Source of the DNA: Weissella fangxianensis | GTDB lineage: Bacteria > Bacillota > Bacilli > Lactobacillales > Lactobacillaceae | Assembly (NCBI RefSeq): GCF_024718545.1 | Contig: NZ_JAMXDB010000006.1 | Location: forward strand, 1-64,000 | DNA: 64,000 bases | Direction of reading: 5' to 3' | Translations under genes and position numbers: made by a program | Part shown: positions 1 through 8,929 of the stretch, in pieces | Numbering within the stretch: the first letter of the stretch is position 1 | Layout of the letters: each line of letters starts with the position of its first letter | Notes under the pieces: model-generated | Databases searched by the model: none | The model's input: the letters and a program-made list of their open reading frames with translations, nothing else | What the model was told of the DNA's origin: nothing

Positions 1-81
1 TTTATTTTTTAATAATAGGTAAAAAAATATTTAATCGTCACAAAATTAAATTAAACTTCATTAACTTATTAACAAAAAACA

Positions 82-126
82 CGACCATGAATCTGACATA
101 ATCTGTCAGATTCACAGTCGCTTTTC
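82..126 (+). terminator. Strong hairpin, possible terminator of an upstream gene
   Basis: An 11-bp perfect inverted repeat (88-98 with 104-114, 5-nt loop) is extended by outer CGAC/GTCG arms at 82-85 and 117-120 and followed by a short CTTTT. It could end transcription of a plus-strand gene left of the window. The T-tract is weak, so a processing or regulatory hairpin is also possible. Positions 1-81 are AT-rich, with nothing else recognisable. Confidence 0.45.
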
Positions 127-190
127 ACAAACCTAATTAATCGATTTTACTGTTTTTCACGCTATTTGACACAGAGCCTCTAAAATGACT

Positions 191-224
191 AAAAAAAAGA
201 TGGCCAATTTCGCCATCTTTTTTG
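191..224. terminator. Bidirectional intrinsic terminator
   Basis: The stem GATGGC/GCCATC has an A8 run on the left and a T7 run on the right, so it can terminate in both directions. On the minus strand it closes the gene that ends at 233. Confidence 0.8.
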
Positions 225-232
225 CAACAGAA

Positions 233-1138
233 TTAATTAAAATTATGGCTTTTATTTGCTAGGTGCAGTGTTTCCATCACTAATTCTAATTCTTTATCAT
301 TTGTTTGATACGCATCAAGAAATTCTTGATGGTATAGTATGCCCGCTAATGCACCCACAAGTGGCATAATGCGCTCTGACTCGCCTGGTAAAGTTTTTGT
401 AAGTGATATTGCACTTTCAAAGCTTGTACTATTTAGTATAACCCAAATAGTCGCTTCTAGTGTATCAACAACATAACCTGATGTGCGCAATGAATTGGCA
501 GACTCGCTCTTTAAGTCAGGTTTATTAAGAGCTTGGAATGCTGGTAAAAATTGAGCAAAGATTTGATGCTGTGAGTAATATTCATATGAACTACTGACAG
601 CTAGATCCACTGCTTCAATAAGTGGCATATTTTGTAACAAATTATTGACAAGCATCGCATATAAGCCACTGGCAATTAGTGACTGGGGATGATTATGGGT
701 CAAACCAGTGATTTGGTGTAACATTAACATCGCTGGTGCATGAGAGGCAAAGTCTTCACCGTACTGTGCCCGTAAGTATAGTACGACGGGGGTAATGTGC
801 ATTAATGCACCGTTACCATTGTCTGACATTTCACGTCCCCCTGAATTAAAGGGGTCACTTGTCCGTTCATACTTATCTAACGCAAATGTTGTTGTACTAC
901 CGACTGCGATTGGTTTTTCAGCGTGATTAGTGTATTCACCAGACTGATACCAACTCAGATACCGATCCATCATGTCAGTTAGATTATATCCATATGATAA
1001 ACTGCTGATTGTTGCTAAAGTTAAAGCGGAGTCTCCACTCCATGATGTTCGCTTACCATCAACTTGCCGTTGTGCTATTAAATCACCAGTAACTAAACCT
1101 AGTGTACTGTTATTTAGTGGACTATACGGTAAAACCAT
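233..1138 (-). CDS. ADP-ribosylglycohydrolase (DraG/ARH) family protein with altered metal ligands
   Basis: The fold family is recognisable from LGLVTGDLIA near the N-terminus, WSGDSALTL, NGNGALMH, THNHP and the C-terminal SGYVVDTLEA followed by GALAGILY. ADP-ribosylglycohydrolases remove ADP-ribose from proteins or small molecules using two Mg ions. The ions are held by a T-D-D motif and a C-terminal D-x-D-T motif. Here those motifs read WSGDS and PGESER, so the usual ligands are largely replaced. The protein may be catalytically dead, bind ligand only, or belong to a divergent subfamily. The ATG at 1138 is chosen because GGATGGAG lies 6 nt upstream of it; the ATG at 1150 sits inside that ribosome site. 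It is transcribed alone and ends at a terminator. The family is fairly sure; the activity is not. Confidence 0.75.
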   Translation of the reverse strand: MVLPYSPLNNSTLGLVTGDLIAQRQVDGKRTSWSGDSALTLATISSLSYGYNLTDMMDRYLSWYQSGEYTNHAEKPIAVGSTTTFALDKYERTSDPFNSGGREMSDNGNGALMHITPVVLYLRAQYGEDFASHAPAMLMLHQITGLTHNHPQSLIASGLYAMLVNNLLQNMPLIEAVDLAVSSSYEYYSQHQIFAQFLPAFQALNKPDLKSESANSLRTSGYVVDTLEATIWVILNSTSFESAISLTKTLPGESERIMPLVGALAGILYHQEFLDAYQTNDKELELVMETLHLANKSHNFN

Positions 1139-1187
1139 GTAAAACTCCATCCTTTCAAGAACATAATTGTAACACTCATGTAAACTG

Positions 1188-1217
1188 TTGGCAAATTAAG
1201 CTGGAATACACTATAAT
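1188..1217 (+). promoter_or_regulatory. Promoter of the yslB-like gene
   Basis: TTGGCA (1188-1193), an 18-nt spacer and TATAAT (1212-1217) lie just upstream of AAAAGGAG and the ATG at 1246. Confidence 0.65.
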
Positions 1218-1245
1218 TAGTTTTGTACGTTAAAAGGAGTAAAAA

Positions 1246-1671
1246 ATGACAGAATCACGACAAGTCCAGGAATTTGACATCTTTTCACTAGTATTATTAC
1301 GCGATCATCTATTACCTGAATTATTACAAGAGGACCAATCTGAGATTACATATTGGGCCGGCAAATCAATTGCAAGCGAGTTTCAACTCGCAGGAATTAA
1401 TGAAATTCAAAATTTCTTCATGTCAGCGGGATTTGGTTATCTTACCAATACTGATCAAAAATCGTCTGAGCAAAAATGGTTACTAAATGGTCCTGTTATT
1501 GATGAAAGATTGCGTAAGCATCCTAATGCAATTTTTGCACTAGAGGCTGGGTTTTTGGCACAAGCAATTCAGCAATTAACGAATACTGGTGCAGAAGCCC
1601 AATGGGATGCTGGTAAAGATTCAGTTACGATTACCGTTATGACAGAGGAACCTGTCGATATGCCAAATTAA
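1246..1671 (+). CDS. YslB-like DUF2507 family protein
   Basis: This 141-aa soluble protein carries the DUF2507 signature near its N-terminus: LLRDHLLPELL followed by ITYWAGKSIA. The family is widespread in Firmicutes (B. subtilis YslB) and resembles V4R-like small-molecule binding folds. No biochemical role is established. The start has AAAAGGAG seven bases upstream and a good promoter. It forms a single-gene unit ending at a long bidirectional hairpin, convergent with trmB. No membrane segments or signal peptide are visible. Confidence 0.8.
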   Translation: MTESRQVQEFDIFSLVLLRDHLLPELLQEDQSEITYWAGKSIASEFQLAGINEIQNFFMSAGFGYLTNTDQKSSEQKWLLNGPVIDERLRKHPNAIFALEAGFLAQAIQQLTNTGAEAQWDAGKDSVTITVMTEEPVDMPN

Positions 1672-1682
1672 TAAATAAAATT

Positions 1683-1738
1683 AAAAGACCCATGATTAAC
1701 ATAGATTTTTAAACATCGAGTTAGTCGTAGGTCTTTTT
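1683..1738. terminator. Bidirectional terminator between yslB-like gene and trmB
   Basis: This is a long imperfect hairpin whose outer arms are AAAAGACC (1683-1690) and GGTCTTTT (1730-1737). It has A-rich and T-rich flanks and lies between two convergent genes. Confidence 0.75.
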
Positions 1739-1747
1739 ATCATGACA

Positions 1748-2410
1748 TTATTTAAATGAACCAACAAATTTGTAAATTGGGTACCCTTGAGATGCAAATT
1801 TATGTTCATATTCGGTTTCGACATTGTCAGCCATCTTATCGTCATCTTCATGTAAGTTTAAAGATATACTGGTTGGCTCAAAACGAATACCAAAGTTAGC
1901 GAAGGAATAAAGTGAATATTCAAAAAGTCCTCGATTGTCGGTCTTGAATTCAACTTCACCGCCTTCAGGGAGTACAGCTTGATAGCTTTTTAGGAATGAT
2001 TTATACGTGAGACGTCGCGATTCGTGACGTTTTTTTGGCCAAGGATCAGAAAAATTCAAAAATAGCTTGCTGACTTCACCCTTAGTAAAGTAAGTATCTA
2101 CTCCCGCACCATCACCATAGATAAATTTTAAGTTTGGCAATAATGCTTCATCTTCATCCGCTTTTCGACCAGCAACGGCTATTGCAGCTTCCTGAATTTC
2201 CATACCAATGAAATTAATTTCTGGGTATTTTTTGGCCATACCGATAATGAATTGCCCCTTACCAGTACCAATTTCAATTTGCAAAGGCTGTTCTTTTTCA
2301 AAAACGCTTTGCCAATTACCCTTTAATGAGACAGCTCGGTCTTGATTGATCACGAGATCTGTATGACTTTCTAACCATGGTTGTGCCCATTTTTTATTTC
2401 TTAAACGCAC
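1748..2410 (-). CDS. trmB: tRNA (guanine-N7-)-methyltransferase
   Basis: TrmB makes m7G46 in the variable loop of tRNAs using S-adenosylmethionine. The 220-aa protein has the Rossmann SAM motif EIGTGKGQF near residue 45, the acidic loop YGDGAGVD, and the TrmB hallmark DPWPKKRHESRR used in tRNA and SAM binding. Length is normal. Its start overlaps the end of ecsB by 17 bp, so it is the last gene of an ecsA-ecsB-trmB unit on the minus strand. This linkage is common in lactic acid bacteria. Confidence 0.95.
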   Translation of the reverse strand: MRLRNKKWAQPWLESHTDLVINQDRAVSLKGNWQSVFEKEQPLQIEIGTGKGQFIIGMAKKYPEINFIGMEIQEAAIAVAGRKADEDEALLPNLKFIYGDGAGVDTYFTKGEVSKLFLNFSDPWPKKRHESRRLTYKSFLKSYQAVLPEGGEVEFKTDNRGLFEYSLYSFANFGIRFEPTSISLNLHEDDDKMADNVETEYEHKFASQGYPIYKFVGSFK

Positions 2411-3509
2411 GAGTAATTCTCCTTTGTGTGCTTTTATTTATTTTTTGTTTCGTATACAAGAATACCAAAACGCCCCCTATGACGACAAGGCAAATTAGGT
2501 TTTGTAACAACAAATTAATGCTAGTAGTAGCCACAAATGCAATGATTAGCCAGATTAACTGGGTTATCACTAGCCATGGTAAGATGGCGTACTGAAATGC
2601 TTGTATGCGTTGGCGGCTTGTGATTGGATATAGAAAGTTAAAGACGATATGTTGGTGCAGATTGCTTAGTGGCATTAACTGTAACACTAGTAAATAAAAC
2701 AATATTATCAATAGAATTGTTTGTAGCCACCCCGTAGTGAACCAGGCAGCCAGGCTACCGAAAATAGTCAGACGGAACCATAGTTTAACATATTGTGTTC
2801 GGCGGATAAATGCTGTGACATAGAGAGTAGTCAGTGGATTACGACTATGTCTGCCCCAAACTTTAATGAATGAATCAGCCCAAGATTGCCGCTTAATTTT
2901 TGGTGTAATTCCTGGTACATCAATAAATAGATTATAAAATGATAAGACGATGAACTGATGATTTTCTTCTGTCGTAACCAGATGACGCCAATTGATTAAT
3001 TTTGAACCCTTTGCATCTGGAAATAGACGCTGCTTACTTGCAATAATATAGGTAAGCAATATTTTTAATGCAATTAAAATCACAGTTGAAATTAAAATTA
3101 ACGTTAGTGAATTTGTGAGTAAGTGAAACATCATCGGCCACAATGCGACTAACAAAATCCCTTCAACGATACCATTAACAATCATACTATATATTGTTGC
3201 TTGTTTTAGTAGCGTACGTAGAACCGTTTCGTCTCCTAGTAAGGCCGTTGGATCTGCCTGTTTGATGAAATTGGTTGGGTTTTTGAAAAAAATGAAGGTC
3301 ACTAAAATAACAATAAGCAGTATGCTTTTGGTCCACATATTGATAGGTGCATTTTGCCATAGTGATTGATACGCTAGACCGCCTGCTCCTGCTAAAATAA
3401 ACAATGCTAATACAGCATGGTCATTAAAAACATATCTGAGGTATTTGAGATACTGTTGCCACCTCTTCGCAATGCGATCTTTAAATAGATGAGTTAATTT
3501 CATTGACAT
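2394..3509 (-). CDS. ecsB: ABC transporter permease EcsB
   Basis: This 371-aa polytopic membrane protein has about eight to ten hydrophobic segments. They include clusters around residues 33-50, 60-75, 108-150, 245-285 and 310-355. It is preceded directly by an EcsA-like ATPase and ends in a basic tail, as EcsB proteins do. EcsAB is a type of ABC transporter whose loss in Bacillus and Staphylococcus affects secretion, intramembrane proteolysis by RasP and competence. The transported substrate is not firmly known. The start codon coincides with the last bases of ecsA, indicating translational coupling. Confidence 0.9.
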   Translation of the reverse strand: MSMKLTHLFKDRIAKRWQQYLKYLRYVFNDHAVLALFILAGAGGLAYQSLWQNAPINMWTKSILLIVILVTFIFFKNPTNFIKQADPTALLGDETVLRTLLKQATIYSMIVNGIVEGILLVALWPMMFHLLTNSLTLILISTVILIALKILLTYIIASKQRLFPDAKGSKLINWRHLVTTEENHQFIVLSFYNLFIDVPGITPKIKRQSWADSFIKVWGRHSRNPLTTLYVTAFIRRTQYVKLWFRLTIFGSLAAWFTTGWLQTILLIILFYLLVLQLMPLSNLHQHIVFNFLYPITSRQRIQAFQYAILPWLVITQLIWLIIAFVATTSINLLLQNLICLVVIGGVLVFLYTKQKINKSTQRRITRAFKK

Positions 3510-4207
3510 TATTCCTTACTTACGGCTAATTCTGGTACGAGTTTCGTAAATTCACTTGCTGCACCTGCAGCAGCTACTTCGCCATCCTTAAGATAGACAA
3601 ATTGATCAGCATGACCTGCGATCGTGTCTAAAACATGTGTCGTAAGTAAAAAACTAGTCCCTTCTTTTTTTCGACTATCAATTAATTTTAATAAATCATT
3701 GACGGCAATGACATCCAAACCTAAAAATGGTTCATCAATGATGAATAATTTTGCATCTGTAATAAAAGCCATGACAATCATTACTTTTTGACGCATACCT
3801 TTTGAGAAATGCGTTGGGAACCATGTTAATTTATCGTTCAGTCGAAAGGTGTTTAACAGCTCTTCGGCCCTTTGCCAAGCAATTTTTTCATCTAAATGAT
3901 AAGCAGCAATTGTTAATTCAAGATGTTCTTTTAAGGTGAGTTCTTCATATACGACTGGTTGCTCAGGGATGTATGCAAGTTGTGATTTATAGGTAACAGG
4001 CTCTTGGTTCAATAGCAAATTATTGAGGATAATACTACCCTGCTTCGGTTGTAGTAGCCCAATAATATGATTGATCGTTGTTGATTTTCCAGAGCCATTT
4101 AGACCGACTAAGGCAGTCAATGTACCATCGGGAACGGTAAATGAAATGTCCTTCAAAACGGTTAGTTTGCCATATCCGCCAGATAAGTTTTTAATTTCTA
4201 AGCTCAT
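3509..4207 (-). CDS. ecsA: ABC transporter ATP-binding protein EcsA
   Basis: This 232-aa ABC ATPase has Walker A GLNGSGKST (about residues 35-43), a Q-loop region, the signature SKGMRQK, Walker B LFIIDEP and the switch H in LLTTHV. The SKGMRQK form of the signature and the immediate ecsB neighbour point to EcsA rather than a generic drug exporter. It is the first gene of the ecsA-ecsB-trmB unit and diverges from hit, as in Bacillus, Staphylococcus and lactobacilli. Confidence 0.92.
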   Translation of the reverse strand: MSLEIKNLSGGYGKLTVLKDISFTVPDGTLTALVGLNGSGKSTTINHIIGLLQPKQGSIILNNLLLNQEPVTYKSQLAYIPEQPVVYEELTLKEHLELTIAAYHLDEKIAWQRAEELLNTFRLNDKLTWFPTHFSKGMRQKVMIVMAFITDAKLFIIDEPFLGLDVIAVNDLLKLIDSRKKEGTSFLLTTHVLDTIAGHADQFVYLKDGEVAAAGAASEFTKLVPELAVSKE

Positions 4208-4269
4208 GATATATACCTGTATTTCTATTGTTTATTCTATTTTACCAAAAAACATATCATTATTTATAC

Positions 4270-4298
4270 CAGACAGAAATTATAATTAACTGTATAAT
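4270..4298 (+). promoter_or_regulatory. Promoter of hit
   Basis: CAGACA (4270-4275), a 17-nt spacer and TATAAT (4293-4298) with an upstream TG (TGTATAAT) precede a strong ribosome site AGAGGAGGG at 4311-4319. Confidence 0.65.
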
Positions 4299-4326
4299 GT
4301 AGGTAAAGTTAGAGGAGGGATATAAG

Positions 4327-4752
4327 ATGTCAGATGTATTTGATAAGATAATTAATGGTGAGATTCCTTCATATAAGGTATATGAAGATGATGATGTATT
4401 AGCATTTTTAGATTTGACGCAAGCAACCCCTGGTCATACGCTAGTTGTTCCTAAGAAACATGTTGCTGATATTTATGAATATGATGAAGAACTAGCTACG
4501 CGTGTATTAGGTGTTCTTCCTAAAATTGCGCGTGCAATTAAAGCAAGTGATGATAGAATTATTGGATTAAATATCATTAATAATAATGGTGAAGCTGCTG
4601 GTCAATCAGTCTTCCATTCACATTTTCATTTATTACCACGTTATGTTGATGATGGTTATGATATCCCTGTACTAGATAATAGTGATAAGATGACAGAAGA
4701 AATCTATCAAGAAAGAGCACAAAAGATTGCTGAACAATTTGAAAGGGATTAA
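4327..4752 (+). CDS. hit: HIT family nucleotide-binding protein
   Basis: This 141-aa histidine-triad protein has the active-site motif HSHFHLLPR with H97, H99 and H101. HIT proteins of the Hint branch hydrolyse AMP linked through phosphoramide or phosphosulfate bonds. The cellular substrate in Firmicutes is unclear. The pairing with divergent ecsA is a conserved arrangement. A strong ribosome site lies seven bases upstream. A small unknown gene follows after 3 nt. Confidence 0.93.
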   Translation: MSDVFDKIINGEIPSYKVYEDDDVLAFLDLTQATPGHTLVVPKKHVADIYEYDEELATRVLGVLPKIARAIKASDDRIIGLNIINNNGEAAGQSVFHSHFHLLPRYVDDGYDIPVLDNSDKMTEEIYQERAQKIAEQFERD

Positions 4753-4755
4753 TTT

Positions 4756-5010
4756 ATGTTTGAAAAAGCAAAAATACGATTTCACGATTTGAAAAATGCA
4801 GTTAAAGGTGAAAAAGATGCTGTTAATTCGATAAAAAAGTCAGTGTCAGATATCCAAGATTCTGTTAGTGATATTAATGAATTGGCGAGCGATTTACAAG
4901 TTCAACTTAAAAAATTAGATTTTAAAAATAAACCACATCTTGATCGCATTAACGAGGCACAGACACGAATTACAGACACTCTGGCTGCTTTTCCAAAAAA
5001 TAAAAAATAA
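4756..5010 (+). CDS. Small predicted coiled-coil protein downstream of hit
   Basis: This 84-aa hydrophilic protein is mostly helical in appearance, with heptad-like repeats around SVSDIQDSVSDINELASDLQ (about residues 29-48) and a basic C-terminus. There is no signal peptide or membrane segment. It begins 3 nt after hit and shares its terminator, so it is co-transcribed and probably translationally coupled. I do not recognise a characterised family. Small genes at this place occur in relatives, and the function is unknown. Confidence 0.7.
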   Translation: MFEKAKIRFHDLKNAVKGEKDAVNSIKKSVSDIQDSVSDINELASDLQVQLKKLDFKNKPHLDRINEAQTRITDTLAAFPKNKK

Positions 5011-5023
5011 ATATGTTGAACAG

Positions 5024-5053
5024 GCTGGGACAAAAAATGTCTCAGCTTTTTTT
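5024..5053 (+). terminator. Terminator of hit unit
   Basis: The stem GCTGGGACA/TGTCTCAGC has a short A-rich loop and is followed by T7. Confidence 0.85.
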
Positions 5054-5156
5054 AATTCTTAGTCAAGGATTTGTTAGCGATATAAACATATTTTGATCGT
5101 TTAAATCTTAAAGTAGTGATGTAGTTCACCTCCTCTTCACGTGGTTAATTATGCAA

Positions 5157-5200
5157 TTGATTTTCATTTTGAATGAGCGTAAAATTACAAACGTTCGTTT
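5157..5200 (+). promoter_or_regulatory. Promoter and possible operator of the peptide transporter gene
   Basis: TTGATT (5157-5162), a 17-nt spacer and TAAAAT (5180-5185) form a promoter. AAACG-TT-CGTTT (5189-5200) is an inverted repeat at the predicted transcription start, where a repressor could sit. The rest of 5054-5247 shows nothing else. Confidence 0.5.
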
Positions 5201-5247
5201 TTTAGAATAAATATGCACATTTTTTAATGTGAAGTGAGGTTTTTTTG

Positions 5248-6713
5248 ATGAATCAGAAAGATAGCGCCTCATTTTTCGGTCAACCACGAGGCTTAATGAC
5301 TTTGTTCTTTACTGAAATGTGGGAGCGCTTTTCATATTACGGTATGCGAGCCATACTGTTATTTTATATGATATACGCTGCTGATAAAGGTGGCCTAGGA
5401 TTTAACGCGGTAACTGGTGCAGCAATTATGTCCATTTATGGATCGATGGTTTACCTATCAGGTATAATTGGTGGCTATTTGGCAGATCGTATCTTAGGCT
5501 CTTGGCGGACAGTATTTTACGGTGGTGTGCTCATTATGTTTGGTCACATTGCTTTATCAATGCCACTTGGAGCACCAGGCCTCTTTGGTTCTATTGTCCT
5601 AATTACCTTAGGAACAGGATTATTGAAGCCTAATGTTGCTACGATGGTTGGAAATCTTTATGATAAGGATGATGAACGTCGAGACGCAGGATTTCTATTT
5701 ATGTTTTTGGTATTAATTTAGGATCCTTTGTCTCACCTATTTTGGTAGGCTGGTTCCAAGTTAACGTTAACTTTCATGTTGCCTTTTCATTAGCAGCCAT
5801 TGGTATGTTTATTGGTTTAGTTCAATATACGGTTGATGGACGTAAGCATTTAAGTAATGTGTCAAGAAAAGCGCCATCACCATTACAAACTGAAGAAATG
5901 AAATCATTAGGTTGGAAACTTGGCCTGATACTTATTGCAATTATTTTAATCTTATTTACTTTAAAGGTTTCAGATGCATTAAATATTGACTCGATTATTA
6001 ATGTGTTAACTGCTGTGGCTATTTTGGTACCGGTTGTTTACTTTGTCGTCATGCTGACGTCAAGTAAGACAACAAAATTTGAACGTCGTAAAGTCATTGC
6101 TTATATTCCATTGTTTATTGCTGCTATGTTGTTCTGGATTATTGAAGAACAAGGATCAGTTGTTCTGGCACTATTTGCAGCAAATCAAACGGCTCTACAT
6201 GGTATCCCAGCTTCTTGGTTTCAGTCACTAAATCCATTGTTTATTATGCTTTTCACGCCTTTCTTCGTTTGGCTTTGGTCAAAAAAATTACGTGATAAAC
6301 AACCAGCAACTGGCGTAAAATTTGCCTTGGGTCTAGTATTTGCAGGATTATCATACGTATGGATGGCATTCCCAGGAATGCTATTTGGTGTAAACAATCA
6401 TTTCAATCCACTGTGGTTAGTTGCCTCTTGGGCATTAGTTGAAGTTGGAGAGATGCTGATTTCGCCAGTTGGTTTATCAGCATCAGCGAAAATGGCACCA
6501 GTTGCATTCCAAGCGCAAATGTTAACAGTTTGGAATTTATCAGATGCTACTGCACAAGCTGCTAATGCACAATTAGTAAAGCTTTATTCACCTGATACAG
6601 AAGTTGCCTACTTTTTGATCATTGGTTTTATTACTGTGTTGGCTGGTCTTTTGTTATGGGTTGCAACTAAGAAAATAAAAATTTTGAATGATAGTTTAAG
6701 TGCAACTAATTAA
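5248..6713 (+). pseudogene. dtpT: Di-/tripeptide:proton symporter (POT/PTR2 family), frameshifted
   Basis: The N-terminal part (5248-5721) has the POT signatures [16 protein letters not shown] and [15 protein letters not shown]. The C-terminal part (from about 5695) carries the remaining segments, including FWIIEEQGSVV. The parts lie in different frames. Adding one T to the TTT at 5692-5694 restores [14 protein letters not shown], as expected for the family, and gives one protein of about 488 aa. POT carriers take up di- and tripeptides with protons, a main nitrogen source for lactic acid bacteria. The ATG at 5248 has GTGAGG eight bases upstream; the in-frame TTG before it is less likely. It may be a real pseudogene or a homopolymer sequencing error. 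Confidence 0.85.
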
Positions 6714-6734
6714 ATAAAAAATACACATTTATAC

Positions 6735-6786
6735 AAAACGCCCCATAAGTATTAGCGATAAAAGCTTAATACTTATGGGGCGTTTT
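6735..6786. terminator. Bidirectional terminator with a perfect 20-bp stem
   Basis: Arms 6735-6754 and 6767-6786 are perfectly complementary (AAAACGCCCC... / ...GGGGCGTTTT). It separates convergent peptide transporter and uvrB transcripts. Confidence 0.9.
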
Positions 6787-6802
6787 AATTAGTTTAAATA
6801 TA

Positions 6803-8818
6803 TTATTTGCCTATTTGTAATTTTAATTCCATGACAGCATCACGTAGATTAGCAGCATCTTCGAAGTCAAGGCGCTTGGCAGCAGCGCGCATTTGGTCTT
6901 CAAGATTGGCAATCATGGCATTTTGATCATCACGTGCCATGTCTTTAAAGGCAACATCAGTAAAGCTACCCTCTTCTTTCGAATCATTATCCACGTCATG
7001 GCTAACAGAAATCAAGTCTCGAATATCTTTTTTAATGGTATGTGGCGTAATGTTATGTTCTTCGTTATATTGCATTTGAATACGACGACGGCGAGATGTC
7101 TCATCCATAGCCGATTGCATTGAAGCGGTAACAGAATCTGCATACATAATTACATGACCATTTTCATTACGTGCTGCTCGACCAATTGTTTGAATCAACG
7201 ACCGGGTATTACGTAAGAAGCCTTCTTTATCCGCATCTAGAATGGCGATCAATGATACTTCAGGAACGTCAATTCCTTCACGTAATAGATTAATTCCAAC
7301 TAACACATCAAATTTACCGATTCGTAAATCACGAATAATTTCCGTACGTTCTAAAGTTTTAATGTCTGAATGTAGATACTTGACCTTAATACCAACGTCT
7401 TCTAGATAGTCAGTTAAGTCTTCAGCCATTTTCTTGGTTAAGGTGGTTACAAAAACACGTTCTTCGTTAGCAACGCGTTTGTTGATTTCACCAATTAAAT
7501 CATCGATCTGTCCCATAACCGGCCGGACTTCAATTTCAGGATCAAGTAGCCCAGTTGGACGGATGATTTGTTGGGCGACGTTCTCTTCTGGTACACGTTC
7601 ATTTTCATAGTCACCTGGTGTAGCAGACATGTAAATAATTTGGTTAACATGGTTTTCAAACTCTTCGAGGCGCAATGGTCGGTTATCAAGGGCTGATGGT
7701 AGTCGAAAACCATAATTAATTAAGGTTTCTTTTCTAGCACGGTCACCTTTATACATACCACGAACTTGTGGCATCGTAACGTGGGACTCATCGACGATAA
7801 TGATGAAATCATCTGGGAAGAAGTCTAACAATGTGAATGGTGGTTCACCAGGTTTACGACCATCCATATGACGTGAGTAATTCTCAATACCGGTGGTGAA
7901 CCCCATTTCTCGAATCATTTCAATATCATATTCAGTTCGTTGCTTAAGGCGTTGTGCCTCAAGTAATTTGCCATCTTTTTCAAGACTTTGCAACTGGTCA
8001 TCTAATTCGGCTTGAATTGTTTTTAAAGCACGCTCACGAATTGCATCATTTGTCATAAAGTGCGTTGCTGGGAAAATTGTTGCCAAATCTAGTTCAGCAG
8101 TTATTTCTCCGGTAAGCGCATCAATTTCGCGAATACGATCTACCTCGTCCCCAAAAAATTCAATTCGCAGTGCTTTAGCATCAGATGATGCCGGGAATAC
8201 TTCTAAAACATCACCTCTAACACGAAAGCGTCCACGTTGAAAATCAATATCATTACGTTGGAATTGAATATCTATTAACCGATGCATGAGATCATTTCTT
8301 TCTAAAATATCTCCAACACGGACATTAATAACATGGTCATAATATTGTTCTGGGCTACCTAAACCAAAGATTGACGAAACTGATGAAACCACAATTGTGT
8401 CGTTCCGTGCTAGTAGCGATGCAGTTGCGGAATTTCGGAGCTTATCAATCTCATCATTAATGGATGAATCTTTTTCAATATAAGTATCTGATGAAGGAAC
8501 ATAAGCCTCAGGTTGATAGTAATCATAGTAAGAAACAAAGTACTCAACAGCATTATTTGGGAAAAATTCTTTAAATTCACCGTATAATTGTCCCGCCAAG
8601 GTTTTGTTGTGTGATAATACTAAAACTGGTTTATTTGCTTGTGCAATGACATTTGAAATAGTAAATGTCTTCCCCGTTCCGGTAGCACCTAGTAAGACTT
8701 GTTCTTTGATACCATTTTTTAAACCGTTGACTAATTTTTTAATCGCCTCAGGTTGATCACCGGTGGGTTGATATTTCGAAACTAAATCGTATTCATTATC
8801 AGTATCACGATTAAACAT
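6803..8818 (-). CDS. uvrB: Excinuclease ABC subunit B
   Basis: UvrB is the damage-verifying helicase-like subunit of nucleotide excision repair. The 671-aa protein has Walker A GATGTGKT (residues 44-51), the beta-hairpin region [12 protein letters not shown], the DESH box ([12 protein letters not shown]), motif [11 protein letters not shown] and a C-terminal UVR domain ([20 protein letters not shown]) that contacts UvrC. Length is normal. It is transcribed alone here: no uvrA follows, although uvrB-uvrA is the common order in Firmicutes. Confidence 0.97.
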   Translation of the reverse strand: MFNRDTDNEYDLVSKYQPTGDQPEAIKKLVNGLKNGIKEQVLLGATGTGKTFTISNVIAQANKPVLVLSHNKTLAGQLYGEFKEFFPNNAVEYFVSYYDYYQPEAYVPSSDTYIEKDSSINDEIDKLRNSATASLLARNDTIVVSSVSSIFGLGSPEQYYDHVINVRVGDILERNDLMHRLIDIQFQRNDIDFQRGRFRVRGDVLEVFPASSDAKALRIEFFGDEVDRIREIDALTGEITAELDLATIFPATHFMTNDAIRERALKTIQAELDDQLQSLEKDGKLLEAQRLKQRTEYDIEMIREMGFTTGIENYSRHMDGRKPGEPPFTLLDFFPDDFIIIVDESHVTMPQVRGMYKGDRARKETLINYGFRLPSALDNRPLRLEEFENHVNQIIYMSATPGDYENERVPEENVAQQIIRPTGLLDPEIEVRPVMGQIDDLIGEINKRVANEERVFVTTLTKKMAEDLTDYLEDVGIKVKYLHSDIKTLERTEIIRDLRIGKFDVLVGINLLREGIDVPEVSLIAILDADKEGFLRNTRSLIQTIGRAARNENGHVIMYADSVTASMQSAMDETSRRRRIQMQYNEEHNITPHTIKKDIRDLISVSHDVDNDSKEEGSFTDVAFKDMARDDQNAMIANLEDQMRAAAKRLDFEDAANLRDAVMELKLQIGK

Positions 8819-8841
8819 TTATGCTATCCTACTTTCTTGCT

Positions 8842-8890
8842 AAAAATAAAAGAGCAGCTGATTTAGTTCATATCCTGCAGCTGCTCTTAT
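8842..8890 (-). terminator. Terminator of the HD hydrolase gene
   Basis: The stem AAGAGCAGCTG/CAGCTGCTCTT (arms near 8878-8890 and 8849-8860) is followed on the minus strand by TTTTATTTTT. Confidence 0.85.
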
Positions 8891-8929
8891 TAATTCTAAT
8901 TTGCAAACTACTAACACTATTATAACAAA

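Noticed and set aside
5685-5725. Programmed ribosomal frameshift in the peptide transporter
   Set aside because: The sequence GGATTTCTATTT does not form a classical X-XXY-YYZ slippery heptamer followed by a stem or pseudoknot, and POT genes are not known to use frameshifting.
6735-6786. Perfect 20-bp inverted repeat as a possible insertion-sequence end
   Set aside because: A-tract and T-tract flanks, the convergent genes and the lack of any transposase show a bidirectional terminator.
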